Assembly: GCA_964580565.1 (NCBI GenBank)
Contig: CAZOLN010000001.1
Location: 1 to 64,000 of the forward strand
Length of the DNA: 64,000 nt
From: DUEL01 sp964580565
GTDB lineage: Bacteria; Chloroflexota; Anaerolineae; B4-G1; DUEL01
Direction of reading: 5' to 3'
The position numbers and the translations under genes were made by a program. The notes under the pieces were generated by a model. That model was not told where the DNA came from. It did not search any database and worked only from the letters and a program-made list of their open reading frames with translations. Positions 8,394-16,045 of the stretch are shown here, in pieces; position 1 is the stretch's first letter, and each line of letters opens with the position of its first letter.

Positions 8394-9639
8394 ACTGACC
8401 TGCGGGTACCGGCTGGACACCAACACCCGGACCATCGCTCAGCGGCTGGCGGCGATTCCGCTGGACGTGGTGCTCCACCTGACCGTGGGGGACGACGAAG
8501 CGGCGATCCGGCGCGCGCTGGAGGTAGCGCTGAGGGAAGCCGACGTGGTGATCGCCGCCGGGGGGTTGGGGCCGACGGAGGACGACCTGACCCGGCAGGC
8601 GGTCGCCGCCCACTTCGGCCTGCCGCTGGTGGAGGACGGCGAGGCCCTCGCCCGTATCCAGGCCCGGTTCGCCCGATTGGGTCGCCCGATGTCCCCATCC
8701 AACCGGGTCCAGGCCCGGGTGCCCCAGGGGAGCGAGGTCATCCAGAACGACCGGGGAACCGCGCCGGGATTCTATCTCCAACAGGGTGGAAAACACCTCT
8801 TCGTCACCCCGGGGGTCCCTCATGAGATGGAGGGCATGCTGGAGGGGTTCATCCTTCCTCGGTTGCGCCGCTTGGTGGAACGGGATCACCACGTGCGGCG
8901 GGCGGTACTGAAGGTGTACGGATTGCCGGAGTCGGAGATCAACGAGCGGCTGGGGGAGATGATGGCGCGCGGCCGCAACCCGCTCTTGGGACTCCTCCCG
9001 CATTTGGGGACCATCGCCGTCGAGGTGGTGGCGACGGGGCGGACCTCCGAGGAGGCGGAGTCGCTGCTCGCGGCGGACCTGCAGCGGCTGCGGGAGCGGT
9101 TGGGACGGTACATCATCAGCGAGGACGGGTGGGACCTGCCGGAGGTGGTGGCCGACCTGCTGTTGGAGCGGGGCTGGTCCGTGGCGGTCGCCGAGGTGGG
9201 GACCGGCGGGCTGGTGGTGGCGCGGCTGAGCGAAGCGGAAGGGGCCGAGCGGTGGCTGCGGGGTGGGTTCGTCTTCGCCTCGGTGGAGCAGGCAGCGGGG
9301 TGGGCGGGGGTGGGGGAGGGAGAGGCCGACCTGGCGGTCCGTTTGGCCTCGGCCGCGCGGCGAGCAGGGGAGGCGGACGTAGGGATCGGCGTGGGGCCGC
9401 TGGTCCTCCCCGGAGGGGACAGCGAGCAGGGCCCATACGGTGCTGCGTCCGTGGGGATCGACCTGCGCGGGAAGGTTCGCCACCGCGTGCTCCGCTTCCC
9501 CGGCGATCGCTCCCGGGCGCGGGAGTGGGCCGTGGGTCGGGTGCTGGCATCGGTGCGCGATGCCCTCCTGGACGTTCGCCCCCCGCGGACGCGGTTCGGG
9601 GGGATGGCTGAATTGCGCCCACGGGTGAAGGGACTATAA
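8362..9639 (+). CDS. cinA: CinA family protein with altered C-terminal deamidase motif
   Basis: A 425-residue two-domain protein. Residues 1-170 form the MoaB/CinA nucleotide-binding domain, with ILTIGDEL, AGGLGPTEDDLT and VTPGVPHEM. The C-terminal domain corresponds to the NMN deamidase (PncC) domain, but where active enzymes have a Ser-Cys-Thr-Gly-Gly motif this protein reads AEVGTGGLV at about 277-285, lacking the nucleophilic serine. The N-terminal domain is an ADP-ribose pyrophosphatase in studied homologues. The start is GTG 8362 with GGAGGT 5 nt upstream, inside the end of the flavoprotein gene. The stop codon overlaps a promoter -10 box for the next gene. Confidence 0.88.
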   Translation: MKAAILTIGDELTCGYRLDTNTRTIAQRLAAIPLDVVLHLTVGDDEAAIRRALEVALREADVVIAAGGLGPTEDDLTRQAVAAHFGLPLVEDGEALARIQARFARLGRPMSPSNRVQARVPQGSEVIQNDRGTAPGFYLQQGGKHLFVTPGVPHEMEGMLEGFILPRLRRLVERDHHVRRAVLKVYGLPESEINERLGEMMARGRNPLLGLLPHLGTIAVEVVATGRTSEEAESLLAADLQRLRERLGRYIISEDGWDLPEVVADLLLERGWSVAVAEVGTGGLVVARLSEAEGAERWLRGGFVFASVEQAAGWAGVGEGEADLAVRLASAARRAGEADVGIGVGPLVLPGGDSEQGPYGAASVGIDLRGKVRHRVLRFPGDRSRAREWAVGRVLASVRDALLDVRPPRTRFGGMAELRPRVKGL

Positions 9640-9640
9640 T
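9613..9640 (+). promoter_or_regulatory. Promoter upstream of the 149-residue membrane protein gene
   Basis: TTGCGC (9613-9618) and TATAAT (9635-9640) with a 16-nt spacer overlap the end of cinA. The leader of about 60 nt ends with a strong AAAGGAGGGG ribosome site. Confidence 0.6.
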
Positions 9641-9709
9641 GGCTTCGGTCCGTTTGGGATCGGTAGTTCAGCGCGGCGGATCCACAACCACGAAAGGAGG
9701 GGAGTCCAA

Positions 9710-10159
9710 ATGAAGATCGATTCCTCCACTGCGCTCAAGGCCGGTCTGATCGGCGCAGCGGTCGGCTTCATCATCGCCCTGTTGGGACGCATCTCCATCT
9801 TAGGGTGTATCGTCGGTCCCCTGGGGTGGGCAGTGGCCGTCGGGACCGGTGTCCTCTACGTTCACTACGCCGCCGCGGGCGGGCGGAAGGTGGAGGTCGG
9901 CGAGGGCGCGCTGGGCGGCGCGCTCGCCGGCGGAATCGCTGGCGTGGTCCAGTCCTTCGTCAGTGGGGTTTTGACCCTGATCTTCGGCCCCGTGCGTGCG
10001 GCCATCCACTTCCTGGGCCGAGGTGAGCCTGGCGCGGCGGTTCTCTCCGCCGGCGTGACGTTCATCGGGGTGATCGGCGGGATCGTGCTGGGCGCGATCG
10101 TCGGGGCAGCGCTGGGCGCGCTGGGCGGGGTGATCTACGCCGCCATCAAGAAGTCGTAG
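9710..10159 (+). CDS. Small glycine/alanine-rich membrane protein, unknown
   Basis: A 149-residue protein not recognised by family. It has about four hydrophobic segments rich in Gly and Ala (for example IGAAVGFIIALLG and GGIVLGAIVGAALGALGG), with a Lys-rich end (AIKKS). The pattern suggests closely packed GxxxG helices in the membrane. A very strong Shine-Dalgarno (AAAGGAGGGG) and its own promoter suggest good expression. It converges with thyX, whose coding region overlaps the last 14 nt. Start ATG 9710 is unambiguous. Confidence 0.7.
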   Translation: MKIDSSTALKAGLIGAAVGFIIALLGRISILGCIVGPLGWAVAVGTGVLYVHYAAAGGRKVEVGEGALGGALAGGIAGVVQSFVSGVLTLIFGPVRAAIHFLGRGEPGAAVLSAGVTFIGVIGGIVLGAIVGAALGALGGVIYAAIKKS

Positions 10160-10796
10160 CCGCCAGCCCTTCGAAGTACTCCGGGTGACGCCCTCGCAGT
10201 TCGGCCCGCAGGTCGCCGAAGACGGAGGGGGCGTAGGGGTGGACCGCCTCCAGCATCCGCACGGCCACCTGCCGGATCTCCCACTGGGCGTGGGGGGAGA
10301 TGCGCAGCCGGAAGACGTGGAGGAGTTCGCGGAAGTTCATCGTGACGATGATCCGGGTGGCCGTGCCGTTGGGCAGCACGAACCGGGCGTCCTCCTTGCG
10401 CACGCCTCGATCGCGGAGCCGACGGTAGGCGCGGCGGACCTCTTCGGTGAATTCCTCCCAGATGCGCAGCGCCTCGGGGTCGGCGGCGATGGCGGGCGGG
10501 ATCACCCACTTAGGGTCGTCCATCGAGACGTACCGTTGGCTTTCCTGGCTGTAGGAGGCCAACCGGTGGCGGACCAGCTGGTGGGAGCAGGCGCGGGAGA
10601 TGCCGGAGATCTCGAACGTGGCGGAGGCGTGTTCGATAAGGCTTTCGTGGCCTTCGCGGATGCGGGCGCGGAGGAAGGCGCCGGGGTCGCCCCGGGACTG
10701 GCTGCGGTAGCAGACCCGACCGGCGTGCTCCAGCAGTTCCTCCGGCGTGCCGTTTCCCCGCAGGTAGCGGGTGATGGCGATCAGTTCCACGTGCAT
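10146..10796 (-). CDS. thyX: FAD-dependent thymidylate synthase
   Basis: A 216-residue flavin-dependent enzyme converting dUMP to dTMP with methylenetetrahydrofolate, NADPH and FAD. The ThyX signature RHRxxSxxxxSxRY is complete at 76-89 (RHRLASYSQESQRY), and the later FRELLHVFRLR segment with conserved Arg residues is present. The ATG at 10796 has AGGAG 8 nt upstream. No thyA is seen in the window. The upstream gene at 10821 is divergent with only 24 nt between the start codons, so both ribosome sites share that space. Confidence 0.97.
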   Translation of the reverse strand: MHVELIAITRYLRGNGTPEELLEHAGRVCYRSQSRGDPGAFLRARIREGHESLIEHASATFEISGISRACSHQLVRHRLASYSQESQRYVSMDDPKWVIPPAIAADPEALRIWEEFTEEVRRAYRRLRDRGVRKEDARFVLPNGTATRIIVTMNFRELLHVFRLRISPHAQWEIRQVAVRMLEAVHPYAPSVFGDLRAELRGRHPEYFEGLAATTS

Positions 10797-10820
10797 ATTT
10801 CAACTCCTGGGAGGTGAGCA

Positions 10821-11201
10821 ATGGATAAGCGTTTCCGGGTCCTTCGGATCATTGGCACCCTGTATAAAGTGCTGGCCTGGATCGCCCTGGTCGGCGGCAT
10901 CCTGGCCGCCTTCGGCGTCCTCCTGGCCAGCCTGGTCGGCGGGGTCCCTATGCCGCGCGAGTATGGCCTTCCCCGCTTTGGCGGCGCGCTGGCCGGTGTG
11001 GGCGGTTTCCTGGTCAGCCTTCTGATGGCAGTGATCTACTTCATCGCCTTCTACGGCATGGGCGAACTGATCTATCTCTTCATCGCCATTGAGGAGAACA
11101 CGCGGGAGATGGCCCTCTGGGTACGGTCGCAGCAGACCTCCGCTGCCCAGGTCACCTGGCAGGGGCCCACGCCACCGCCGCCCCCACCGCCGTCGGTCTA
11201 G
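10821..11201 (+). CDS. Small membrane protein, unknown
   Basis: A 126-residue protein with two or three hydrophobic segments (about residues 15-40, 53-80), then a short charged stretch and a C-terminal TPPPPPPPSV tail. I do not recognise a family; it looks like a small DUF-type inner-membrane protein. GGAGGTGA lies 3 nt before the ATG. It is divergent from thyX and convergent with purA, so it is monocistronic. Confidence 0.65.
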   Translation: MDKRFRVLRIIGTLYKVLAWIALVGGILAAFGVLLASLVGGVPMPREYGLPRFGGALAGVGGFLVSLLMAVIYFIAFYGMGELIYLFIAIEENTREMALWVRSQQTSAAQVTWQGPTPPPPPPPSV

Positions 11202-11247
11202 AGACGCCGTCGTGCCCTTCCGCAGGCTTCGGGCCTGCGGGAGGATC

Positions 11248-12534
11248 CTATACCAGCCAGATCGACTGCTCCCGGTCCGGCCCGACGCCGATGAGGGTGA
11301 TCGGCACGCCGACCGCTTCCTCGACAAAGGCGACGTAGTCCTGCGCCTGTGGCGGCAGGTCCTCCCATCGCCGGGCGTGGCCGATGTCCTCGGTCCATCC
11401 CGGCAACTCCTCGTACACCGGCCGCCAGCGGGCCAGGTCCTCGATGCCGAACTCGGCGGGGAAGCGGTCGGTCCGTTCTCCCTCCCGTTCGTAAGCGACG
11501 GCGATCCGCAGCGGATCGATGCCGGTGAGGACGTCCAGTTTGGTCAGCGCCAGTTCCGTCAGGCCGTTGACCTGGGTGGCGTAGCGGAGGATCGTCAGGT
11601 CGAGCCAGCCGCAGCGGCGGGGACGGCCGGTGGTGGTGCCGTACTCCCCGCCCACCTCTCGGATGCGCTGCCCTACCTCGTCCAGGAGTTCGGTGGGGAA
11701 GGGACCGGCGCCCACGCGGGTGGTGTATGCTTTGGCGACGCCGATCACCCGCGCTACCTCCCGCGGGCCGAAGCCCAGCCCGGCGAGCGCGCCGCCAGCC
11801 ACCGTGGAGGAACTGGTGACGAAGGGGTAGGTCCCGTGGTCGATATCCAGCAGGGTCCCCTGCGCCCCCTCACACAGCAGCGTCTTCCCCGCCTCCAGCG
11901 TCTCTGCCACCAGCGCTGAGCCGTCCACCAGGTGGTCCTTGAGCCGCCGGGCGTAGTCGTGGTATCGGGCGGCGATCTCCTTCGCAGGTAGCGGTTCCAG
12001 GCCGTACTGTCCGTGCAGGAGCCGGTTGTGGGCCTCCGTCAGGGTCTTCACCCGCTCGGCGAATCCCTCGGGGTCGGTCATCATTCCCGCCCGCAGGCCG
12101 ACGCGGGCCGCCTTATCCGCGTAGGTGGGGCCGATCCCCCGGCGGGTGGTCCCGATCGCCCCCTTCCCCCGCGACGCCTCCCGCGCCCCGTCCAGCGCGC
12201 GGTGGGTGGGGAGGATGATGTGGGCGTTGGCGGCCAGTTTGATCCGGTCCGGCCCTACGTCCACTCCCAGTCCAGCCAGTTCGTCCAACTCCTCCACCAG
12301 CCGCTCCGGGTTGACGACCACCCCGCCGCCGATGAGGCACACGACCTGGCGGTGGAGGACGGCGGAGGGGACCAGGTGGAGGCGGAGCGTGTGCCCCTCG
12401 GCCACGACCGTGTGGCCGGCGTTATCCCCGCCGTTGTACCGGGCTACCACGTGTGCCTGCGGGGCCAGGCCGTCCACCACCCGCCCTTTCCCCTCATCCC
12501 CCCACTGGGCTCCCACAATGACGATCGCCGGCAT
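11248..12534 (-). CDS. purA: Adenylosuccinate synthetase
   Basis: A 428-residue GTP-dependent ligase joining IMP and aspartate in AMP synthesis. GAQWGDEGKGR carries the catalytic Asp and phosphate loop, NGGDNAGHTVV the catalytic His, and GTTRRGIGPTYADKAARVGLR the IMP-binding region; the C-terminal GPDREQSIWL is typical. Two adjacent ATGs occur at 12537 and 12534; the second has better spacing (6 nt) from GGAGG and gives the normal MPAIVIVG start. Family length is complete. Confidence 0.97.
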   Translation of the reverse strand: MPAIVIVGAQWGDEGKGRVVDGLAPQAHVVARYNGGDNAGHTVVAEGHTLRLHLVPSAVLHRQVVCLIGGGVVVNPERLVEELDELAGLGVDVGPDRIKLAANAHIILPTHRALDGAREASRGKGAIGTTRRGIGPTYADKAARVGLRAGMMTDPEGFAERVKTLTEAHNRLLHGQYGLEPLPAKEIAARYHDYARRLKDHLVDGSALVAETLEAGKTLLCEGAQGTLLDIDHGTYPFVTSSSTVAGGALAGLGFGPREVARVIGVAKAYTTRVGAGPFPTELLDEVGQRIREVGGEYGTTTGRPRRCGWLDLTILRYATQVNGLTELALTKLDVLTGIDPLRIAVAYEREGERTDRFPAEFGIEDLARWRPVYEELPGWTEDIGHARRWEDLPPQAQDYVAFVEEAVGVPITLIGVGPDREQSIWLV

Positions 12535-12616
12535 CATCCACCTCCGAATATCCTTACCGCAAAGATGCCGAGGGCGCAGAGGCCCTGATGTTTGCCGATT
12601 ATCGGCCCTTTCCCCC

Positions 12617-12661
12617 TTGCTTCCTTACTTCCTTGCTTCCCCGCTTCCTACCGCTTCCTGC
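12617..12661. repeat. Degenerate tandem octamer repeat at a gap edge
   Basis: Units of TTGCTTCC/TTACTTCC/CCGCTTCC run into the N gap. This is the reverse complement of the GGAAGCAG repeat class seen at 7005-7082, and probably caused the assembly break. Confidence 0.7.
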
Positions 12662-12761
12662 NNNNNNNNNNNNNNNNNNNNNNNNNNNNNNNNNNNNNNN
12701 NNNNNNNNNNNNNNNNNNNNNNNNNNNNNNNNNNNNNNNNNNNNNNNNNNNNNNNNNNNNN
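12662..12761. other. Assembly gap of 100 N
   Basis: A scaffold gap hiding the 3' end of the THEP1 gene. Its left flank is the octamer repeat. Confidence 0.95.
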
Positions 12762-13248
12762 TCTCGTCCCTGTTCTCCGTCGTCACCTCCCACACCGTCA
12801 CCGTCGGCAGCGCTAGGAGGGCCTCGATCCACGGGTTGGGTTTGGCCATCGCCGTCGCCACGACGGTGTGGGGGCCGCTCACCGCCTGGAGGACCGCCTC
12901 TTTAAACGCGCCGCTGAACAGTTCCATCTTGCCGATCTCGTCGATGATCACGATGCGGCCCTCGTCCATCGCCCGGTGGAGGGCGGTCACGCCCACGCGG
13001 TCGATAGCCTCGACGTTGACCCCGTACCGGCCCACGCGAGGGCGGCCCCCGCCCTTGAGAGTGACGTGGGCCATGATCGCCTCCCTCCCGTCCAGGGTGA
13101 TCAGCCGGAACCCCTTGCGGCCGCCCGGGCCGCGGATCTCCTCGGTGTAGAACCCCCCGGCCTGCTCACCCAGCCGCTCCGCTACTGCCTTGATCGCCGT
13201 CGTCTTGCCGATGCCCGGCCGTCCGACCAACAGCAGCGTGCGTCCCAT
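12762..13248 (-). CDS. THEP1-type nucleoside triphosphatase, 3' end in gap
   Basis: A P-loop NTPase of the THEP1/DUF265 family (nucleoside-triphosphatase, KAP-like small ATPases found in archaea and thermophiles). Walker A is VGRPGIGKTT at the N-terminus, the family segment GGFYTEEIR follows, and Walker B is IVIIDEIGKMELFS. 162 residues are visible of a usual 175-180, so little is lost in the gap. Homologues hydrolyse NTPs slowly in vitro; the role in vivo is unknown. The start at 13248 is 5 nt after the pfkA stop, so it is the last readable gene of the pfp-pfkA-THEP1 operon. Confidence 0.9.
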
Positions 13249-13253
13249 CGGCG

Positions 13254-14225
13254 CTACCGCTCCATAATCTCAGACAACTCCCACAATGCCAGATCCACCG
13301 CCTTCTGGAAGGCCACCGCTTCCTCCAAGGGGGTAGGGGCCACCTGGCTGTTGACCCATCCGATCATCATTCCCCGTGTCCCTTCGATCAGTTCCCGGGC
13401 GGCGGCGGCGCCCAGGCGGGTGGCCAGAAGCCGGTCGAAGGCGGAGGGGGCACCCCCTCGCTGGATGTGGCCCAGCACCGTCAGCCGGACCTCGAAGCCC
13501 AGTTCGTCCTCCCGTCCCTTGAGGTAGTCCACCAGCGCGCGGGTGCCGGGCTTCCACCCCTCGGCGACGATGATGATGCAGTGGGATTTCCCCCGCTCGT
13601 AGGCGTATCCCACCGCCTCGGCGACCTCCTCCAACGGCGTCTCGACCTCGGGGATGAGGACCATCTCCGCCCCTCCGGCGAGCCCGCTCATCAGGGCCAG
13701 GTACCCCGAGTTGCGGCCCATTGTCTCGATGAGGAAGGCCCGTTGGTGGGAGGAGGCCGTGTCCTTGATCCGGTCGATGGCGTCCAGGATGGTGTTCAGC
13801 GCGGTGTCGACGCCGATGGCGATGTCGGTCCCGTTGACGTCGTTGTCGATGGTCGCTGGCACGCCGACGACGGGGAAGCCCAGTCGATGGAGCGCCAGCG
13901 CGCCGGTGAGGGAGCCGTTCCCCCCGATGACCACCAGCCCGTCCACGCCCAATTGGTTCAGGGTGCGCAGGGCTTTCCGTTGCCCCTTCAGAGTGTAAAA
14001 CTCCCGACAACGGTCGGTGCCGAGGAAGGTCCCTCCACGCCCCATGATCCCCCCCACCGACCGCCGGTCCATGGGCCGGACGTTGCCGCTGATCAGGCCG
14101 GTGAACCCCCGCTCGACGCCAAGGACCTCCGCCCCCAGATGAATCGCCATTCGGGTCACAGCGCGGATGCAGGGGTTCAGCCCTGGGCCGTCCCCCCCGC
14201 TGGTGAGAACAGCGATGCGTTTCAT
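13254..14225 (-). CDS. pfkA: 6-phosphofructokinase, ATP-type residues
   Basis: A 323-residue PfkA-family enzyme phosphorylating fructose 6-phosphate. TSGGDGPGLN is the nucleotide loop, PATIDNDVNGTD holds the catalytic Asp127, and ETMGRNSGYLAL and GHIQRGG bind substrate. The donor-selecting positions read Gly104 (GGNGS) and Ala124 (PATID), the ATP-type pattern. Position 103, normally the Mg-binding Asp of GGDGS, is Asn here. The start at 14225 (MKRIAVL) follows a GAGAGGGGGG tract. It lies directly downstream of a PPi-type paralogue in the same operon. Confidence 0.93.
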   Translation of the reverse strand: MKRIAVLTSGGDGPGLNPCIRAVTRMAIHLGAEVLGVERGFTGLISGNVRPMDRRSVGGIMGRGGTFLGTDRCREFYTLKGQRKALRTLNQLGVDGLVVIGGNGSLTGALALHRLGFPVVGVPATIDNDVNGTDIAIGVDTALNTILDAIDRIKDTASSHQRAFLIETMGRNSGYLALMSGLAGGAEMVLIPEVETPLEEVAEAVGYAYERGKSHCIIIVAEGWKPGTRALVDYLKGREDELGFEVRLTVLGHIQRGGAPSAFDRLLATRLGAAAARELIEGTRGMMIGWVNSQVAPTPLEEAVAFQKAVDLALWELSEIMER

Positions 14226-14237
14226 GAGCCCCCCTCT

Positions 14238-14273
14238 CAGGTTCCAGGTTTCAGGTTTCAAGTTTCGGATTCC
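14238..14273. repeat. Degenerate tandem heptamer repeat (CAGGTTY)
   Basis: Successive heptamers CAGGTTC, CAGGTTT, CAGGTTT, CAAGTTT and CGGATTC lie between the two phosphofructokinase genes. They belong to the family of short degenerate tandem repeats seen across the window. Confidence 0.7.
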
Positions 14274-14308
14274 GTGGGGGACAACCTACAACCTGTAACC
14301 TGTACCCT

Positions 14309-15466
14309 CTAGTAGAGGAACATCGGTTTGCCATGGACGTGCATCACCTTCGGCCGGTACTCCTCCACGTCGTACAGGGTGCGCACATCCACCTGCTTGA
14401 CCCCCAACGTGGGCGACTCGGCGTCTACGTCGGTGTAACGGCCCTCCCGCAGCGCCACCATCCGCCCAAACCGCTTCTCCAGGATCAGGTCCATCGCCAC
14501 GTTGGCGTAGTTCACCGCCACCATGATGTCCAGCGAATCCGGCTCGCCGGAGCGCATCAGGTAGGCCAGTTGCTGGGACATCGTCTTCTCGCCGGTGATC
14601 TGCTCCAGCCGCTTGGCGGTGACGGCGCCGATACCGCCCAGTTTCTTGTGCCCGTAGGGGTCGGTCACCCCCTGGTGAAGGACCTCCTTGCCGATCTCGC
14701 GGGCGCCCTCGGAGATGGTGACCATCGCGTACCGGCTGGGGTTGGCGTACTTGTCCTTCACGACCAAGCGAGCCAGTTTCTCGATGTCGAAGGGTACCTC
14801 GGCGATGAGCGCCCGATCCGCCCCGGAGAGGTAGGCGGAGACCAGCGAGGTCTCCCCGCAGTGCCGTCCGAACAGTTCCACCACGCAGATCCGCTCGTGG
14901 GAGCCGGCGGTGGAGCGAAGTTGGTGGATGAAGCGGACGCTTCGGGTGACCGCCGTGGAGAAGCCGATGCAGTAGTCGGTGCCGAAGACGTCGTTGTCCA
15001 TCGTCTTGGGGATGCTCACGATGGGGAATCCCTCCCGATGGATCCGGGCCGCGTATCCCAGCGTGTCCTCCCCTCCGATGGGGACCAGCGCGTCCAATTT
15101 GAGGTGCTCCAGCACCTTCAGAACGTGGTCGGTGAAGTCCAGAAACCCGTTCCCGTCGACGGGGAACGACTCCGCGTCCAGAAAGTCGGGGGCTTTGTCG
15201 ATCGCCACCCGTCCGGGGTTGGTGCGGGAGGTATGCAGGAAGGTCCCGCCCGTCCGATCGATGGTCCGCACGATGGTCTTGTCCAGGGGCATCACGCACT
15301 CCTCGTGCGTCGCCGGGTCATCGGGGTTGTAGTACAGCATCCCGGCCCATCCGCGCCGGATGCCGATGGGTTCGTGCCCCTCGTCGATGGCCCGGTAGAC
15401 GAGGGCCTTGATGCATGGGTTCAGCCCTGGTACATCGCCTCCGCCTGTCAGGATACCGATGCGCAT
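14309..15466 (-). CDS. pfp: Phosphofructokinase, PPi-type residues
   Basis: A 385-residue member of the PfkA superfamily. TGGGDVPGLNPC is the N-terminal loop and IPKTMDNDVFGTDYC the catalytic segment. The two donor-selecting residues are Asp (PIGGEDTLG) and Lys (IPKTMD), the combination that marks pyrophosphate-dependent enzymes, which work reversibly near equilibrium in glycolysis and gluconeogenesis. Assignment of the donor is by these residues only. It is upstream of the ATP-type paralogue, with 83 nt between holding a heptamer repeat. The start at 15466 follows GAGGAGAAA. Confidence 0.9.
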   Translation of the reverse strand: MRIGILTGGGDVPGLNPCIKALVYRAIDEGHEPIGIRRGWAGMLYYNPDDPATHEECVMPLDKTIVRTIDRTGGTFLHTSRTNPGRVAIDKAPDFLDAESFPVDGNGFLDFTDHVLKVLEHLKLDALVPIGGEDTLGYAARIHREGFPIVSIPKTMDNDVFGTDYCIGFSTAVTRSVRFIHQLRSTAGSHERICVVELFGRHCGETSLVSAYLSGADRALIAEVPFDIEKLARLVVKDKYANPSRYAMVTISEGAREIGKEVLHQGVTDPYGHKKLGGIGAVTAKRLEQITGEKTMSQQLAYLMRSGEPDSLDIMVAVNYANVAMDLILEKRFGRMVALREGRYTDVDAESPTLGVKQVDVRTLYDVEEYRPKVMHVHGKPMFLY

Positions 15467-15510
15467 TTTCTCCTCCTCAATCGCCGCCGCTCGGGCAGTA
15501 TTCGTCCTAA

Positions 15511-15533
15511 AGCCTCCCCGCGTCAGGGAGGCT
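15511..15533 (-). terminator. Hairpin between ybaK-like gene and pfp
   Basis: A perfect 8-bp stem (AGCCTCCC/GGGAGGCT) with a 7-nt loop. On the minus strand it is followed by only TTT, so it is at best a weak intrinsic terminator after the dnaE-ybaK pair. Confidence 0.45.
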
Positions 15534-15565
15534 CAGGAGGCATGATACACGAGATAGCGGTGAGG

Positions 15566-16045
15566 TCAAGCCGGGGTGCCGATGGGGGCACGTCGCCCCC
15601 GCGTCACGCGGGAAAGGTCGGAGAAGGAGAGGGCGATCATCACGTTCTGCGCGCCGCCGGAGACGTAGACGGTCGGGTGGGCGGAGAGGTCCTCGTCGAT
15701 CCAGGTGGGCAGCGGGCGGGGGTGGCCTACCGGCGGAACTGCGCCAGGAGGGTAGCCGGTCTCCTCCGTCACCCGTTCCGGCGGGGCGATCATCACTCGA
15801 CGGGCCTTCAGCGCCTGCCGGAGCCGTTTGGGATCGGCCCGCCGGTCCCCGCCGACCAGGATCAGGACTGGCTCGCCGTCGGCCAGGAAGAGCAGCGACT
15901 TTACCACCGCGCCGGGCTCCACCCCCAGGGAGCGGGCGGCCTGGTCGGCGCGGGCGGCTTCGGCGACGTCGATTCGGCGGTAAGGGATTCCCTGCTCCCG
16001 CAGCACCGTTTCCACGTCGGCGGGTCCGCGCAGGTCTTTCGTCAT
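15566..16045 (-). CDS. YbaK/EbsC-type aminoacyl-tRNA deacylase
   Basis: A 159-residue protein of the YbaK/ProX family, which hydrolyses mischarged aminoacyl-tRNA (Cys-tRNA-Pro for YbaK). Visible are AVVKSLLFLADGEPVLILVGGD with the conserved Lys, the Gly-rich GYPPGAVPPVGH, and the C-terminal YVSGGAQNVMIAL. The precise tRNA substrate cannot be read. The ATG at 16045 overlaps the dnaE stop (ATGA, 16045-16042), so it is translated as the second gene of a dnaE operon. Confidence 0.9.
   Translation of the reverse strand: MTKDLRGPADVETVLREQGIPYRRIDVAEAARADQAARSLGVEPGAVVKSLLFLADGEPVLILVGGDRRADPKRLRQALKARRVMIAPPERVTEETGYPPGAVPPVGHPRPLPTWIDEDLSAHPTVYVSGGAQNVMIALSFSDLSRVTRGRRAPIGTPA

Noticed and set aside
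9655..9700. A stretch resembling a tRNA D-arm (GGTAGTTCAGCG) before the gene at 9710
   Set aside because: No acceptor, anticodon or T-arm can be paired around it. It is the 5' leader of the membrane protein gene.
15511..15533. Strong intrinsic terminator
   Set aside because: The stem is only 8 bp and is followed by three T, so it is kept only as a weak candidate.
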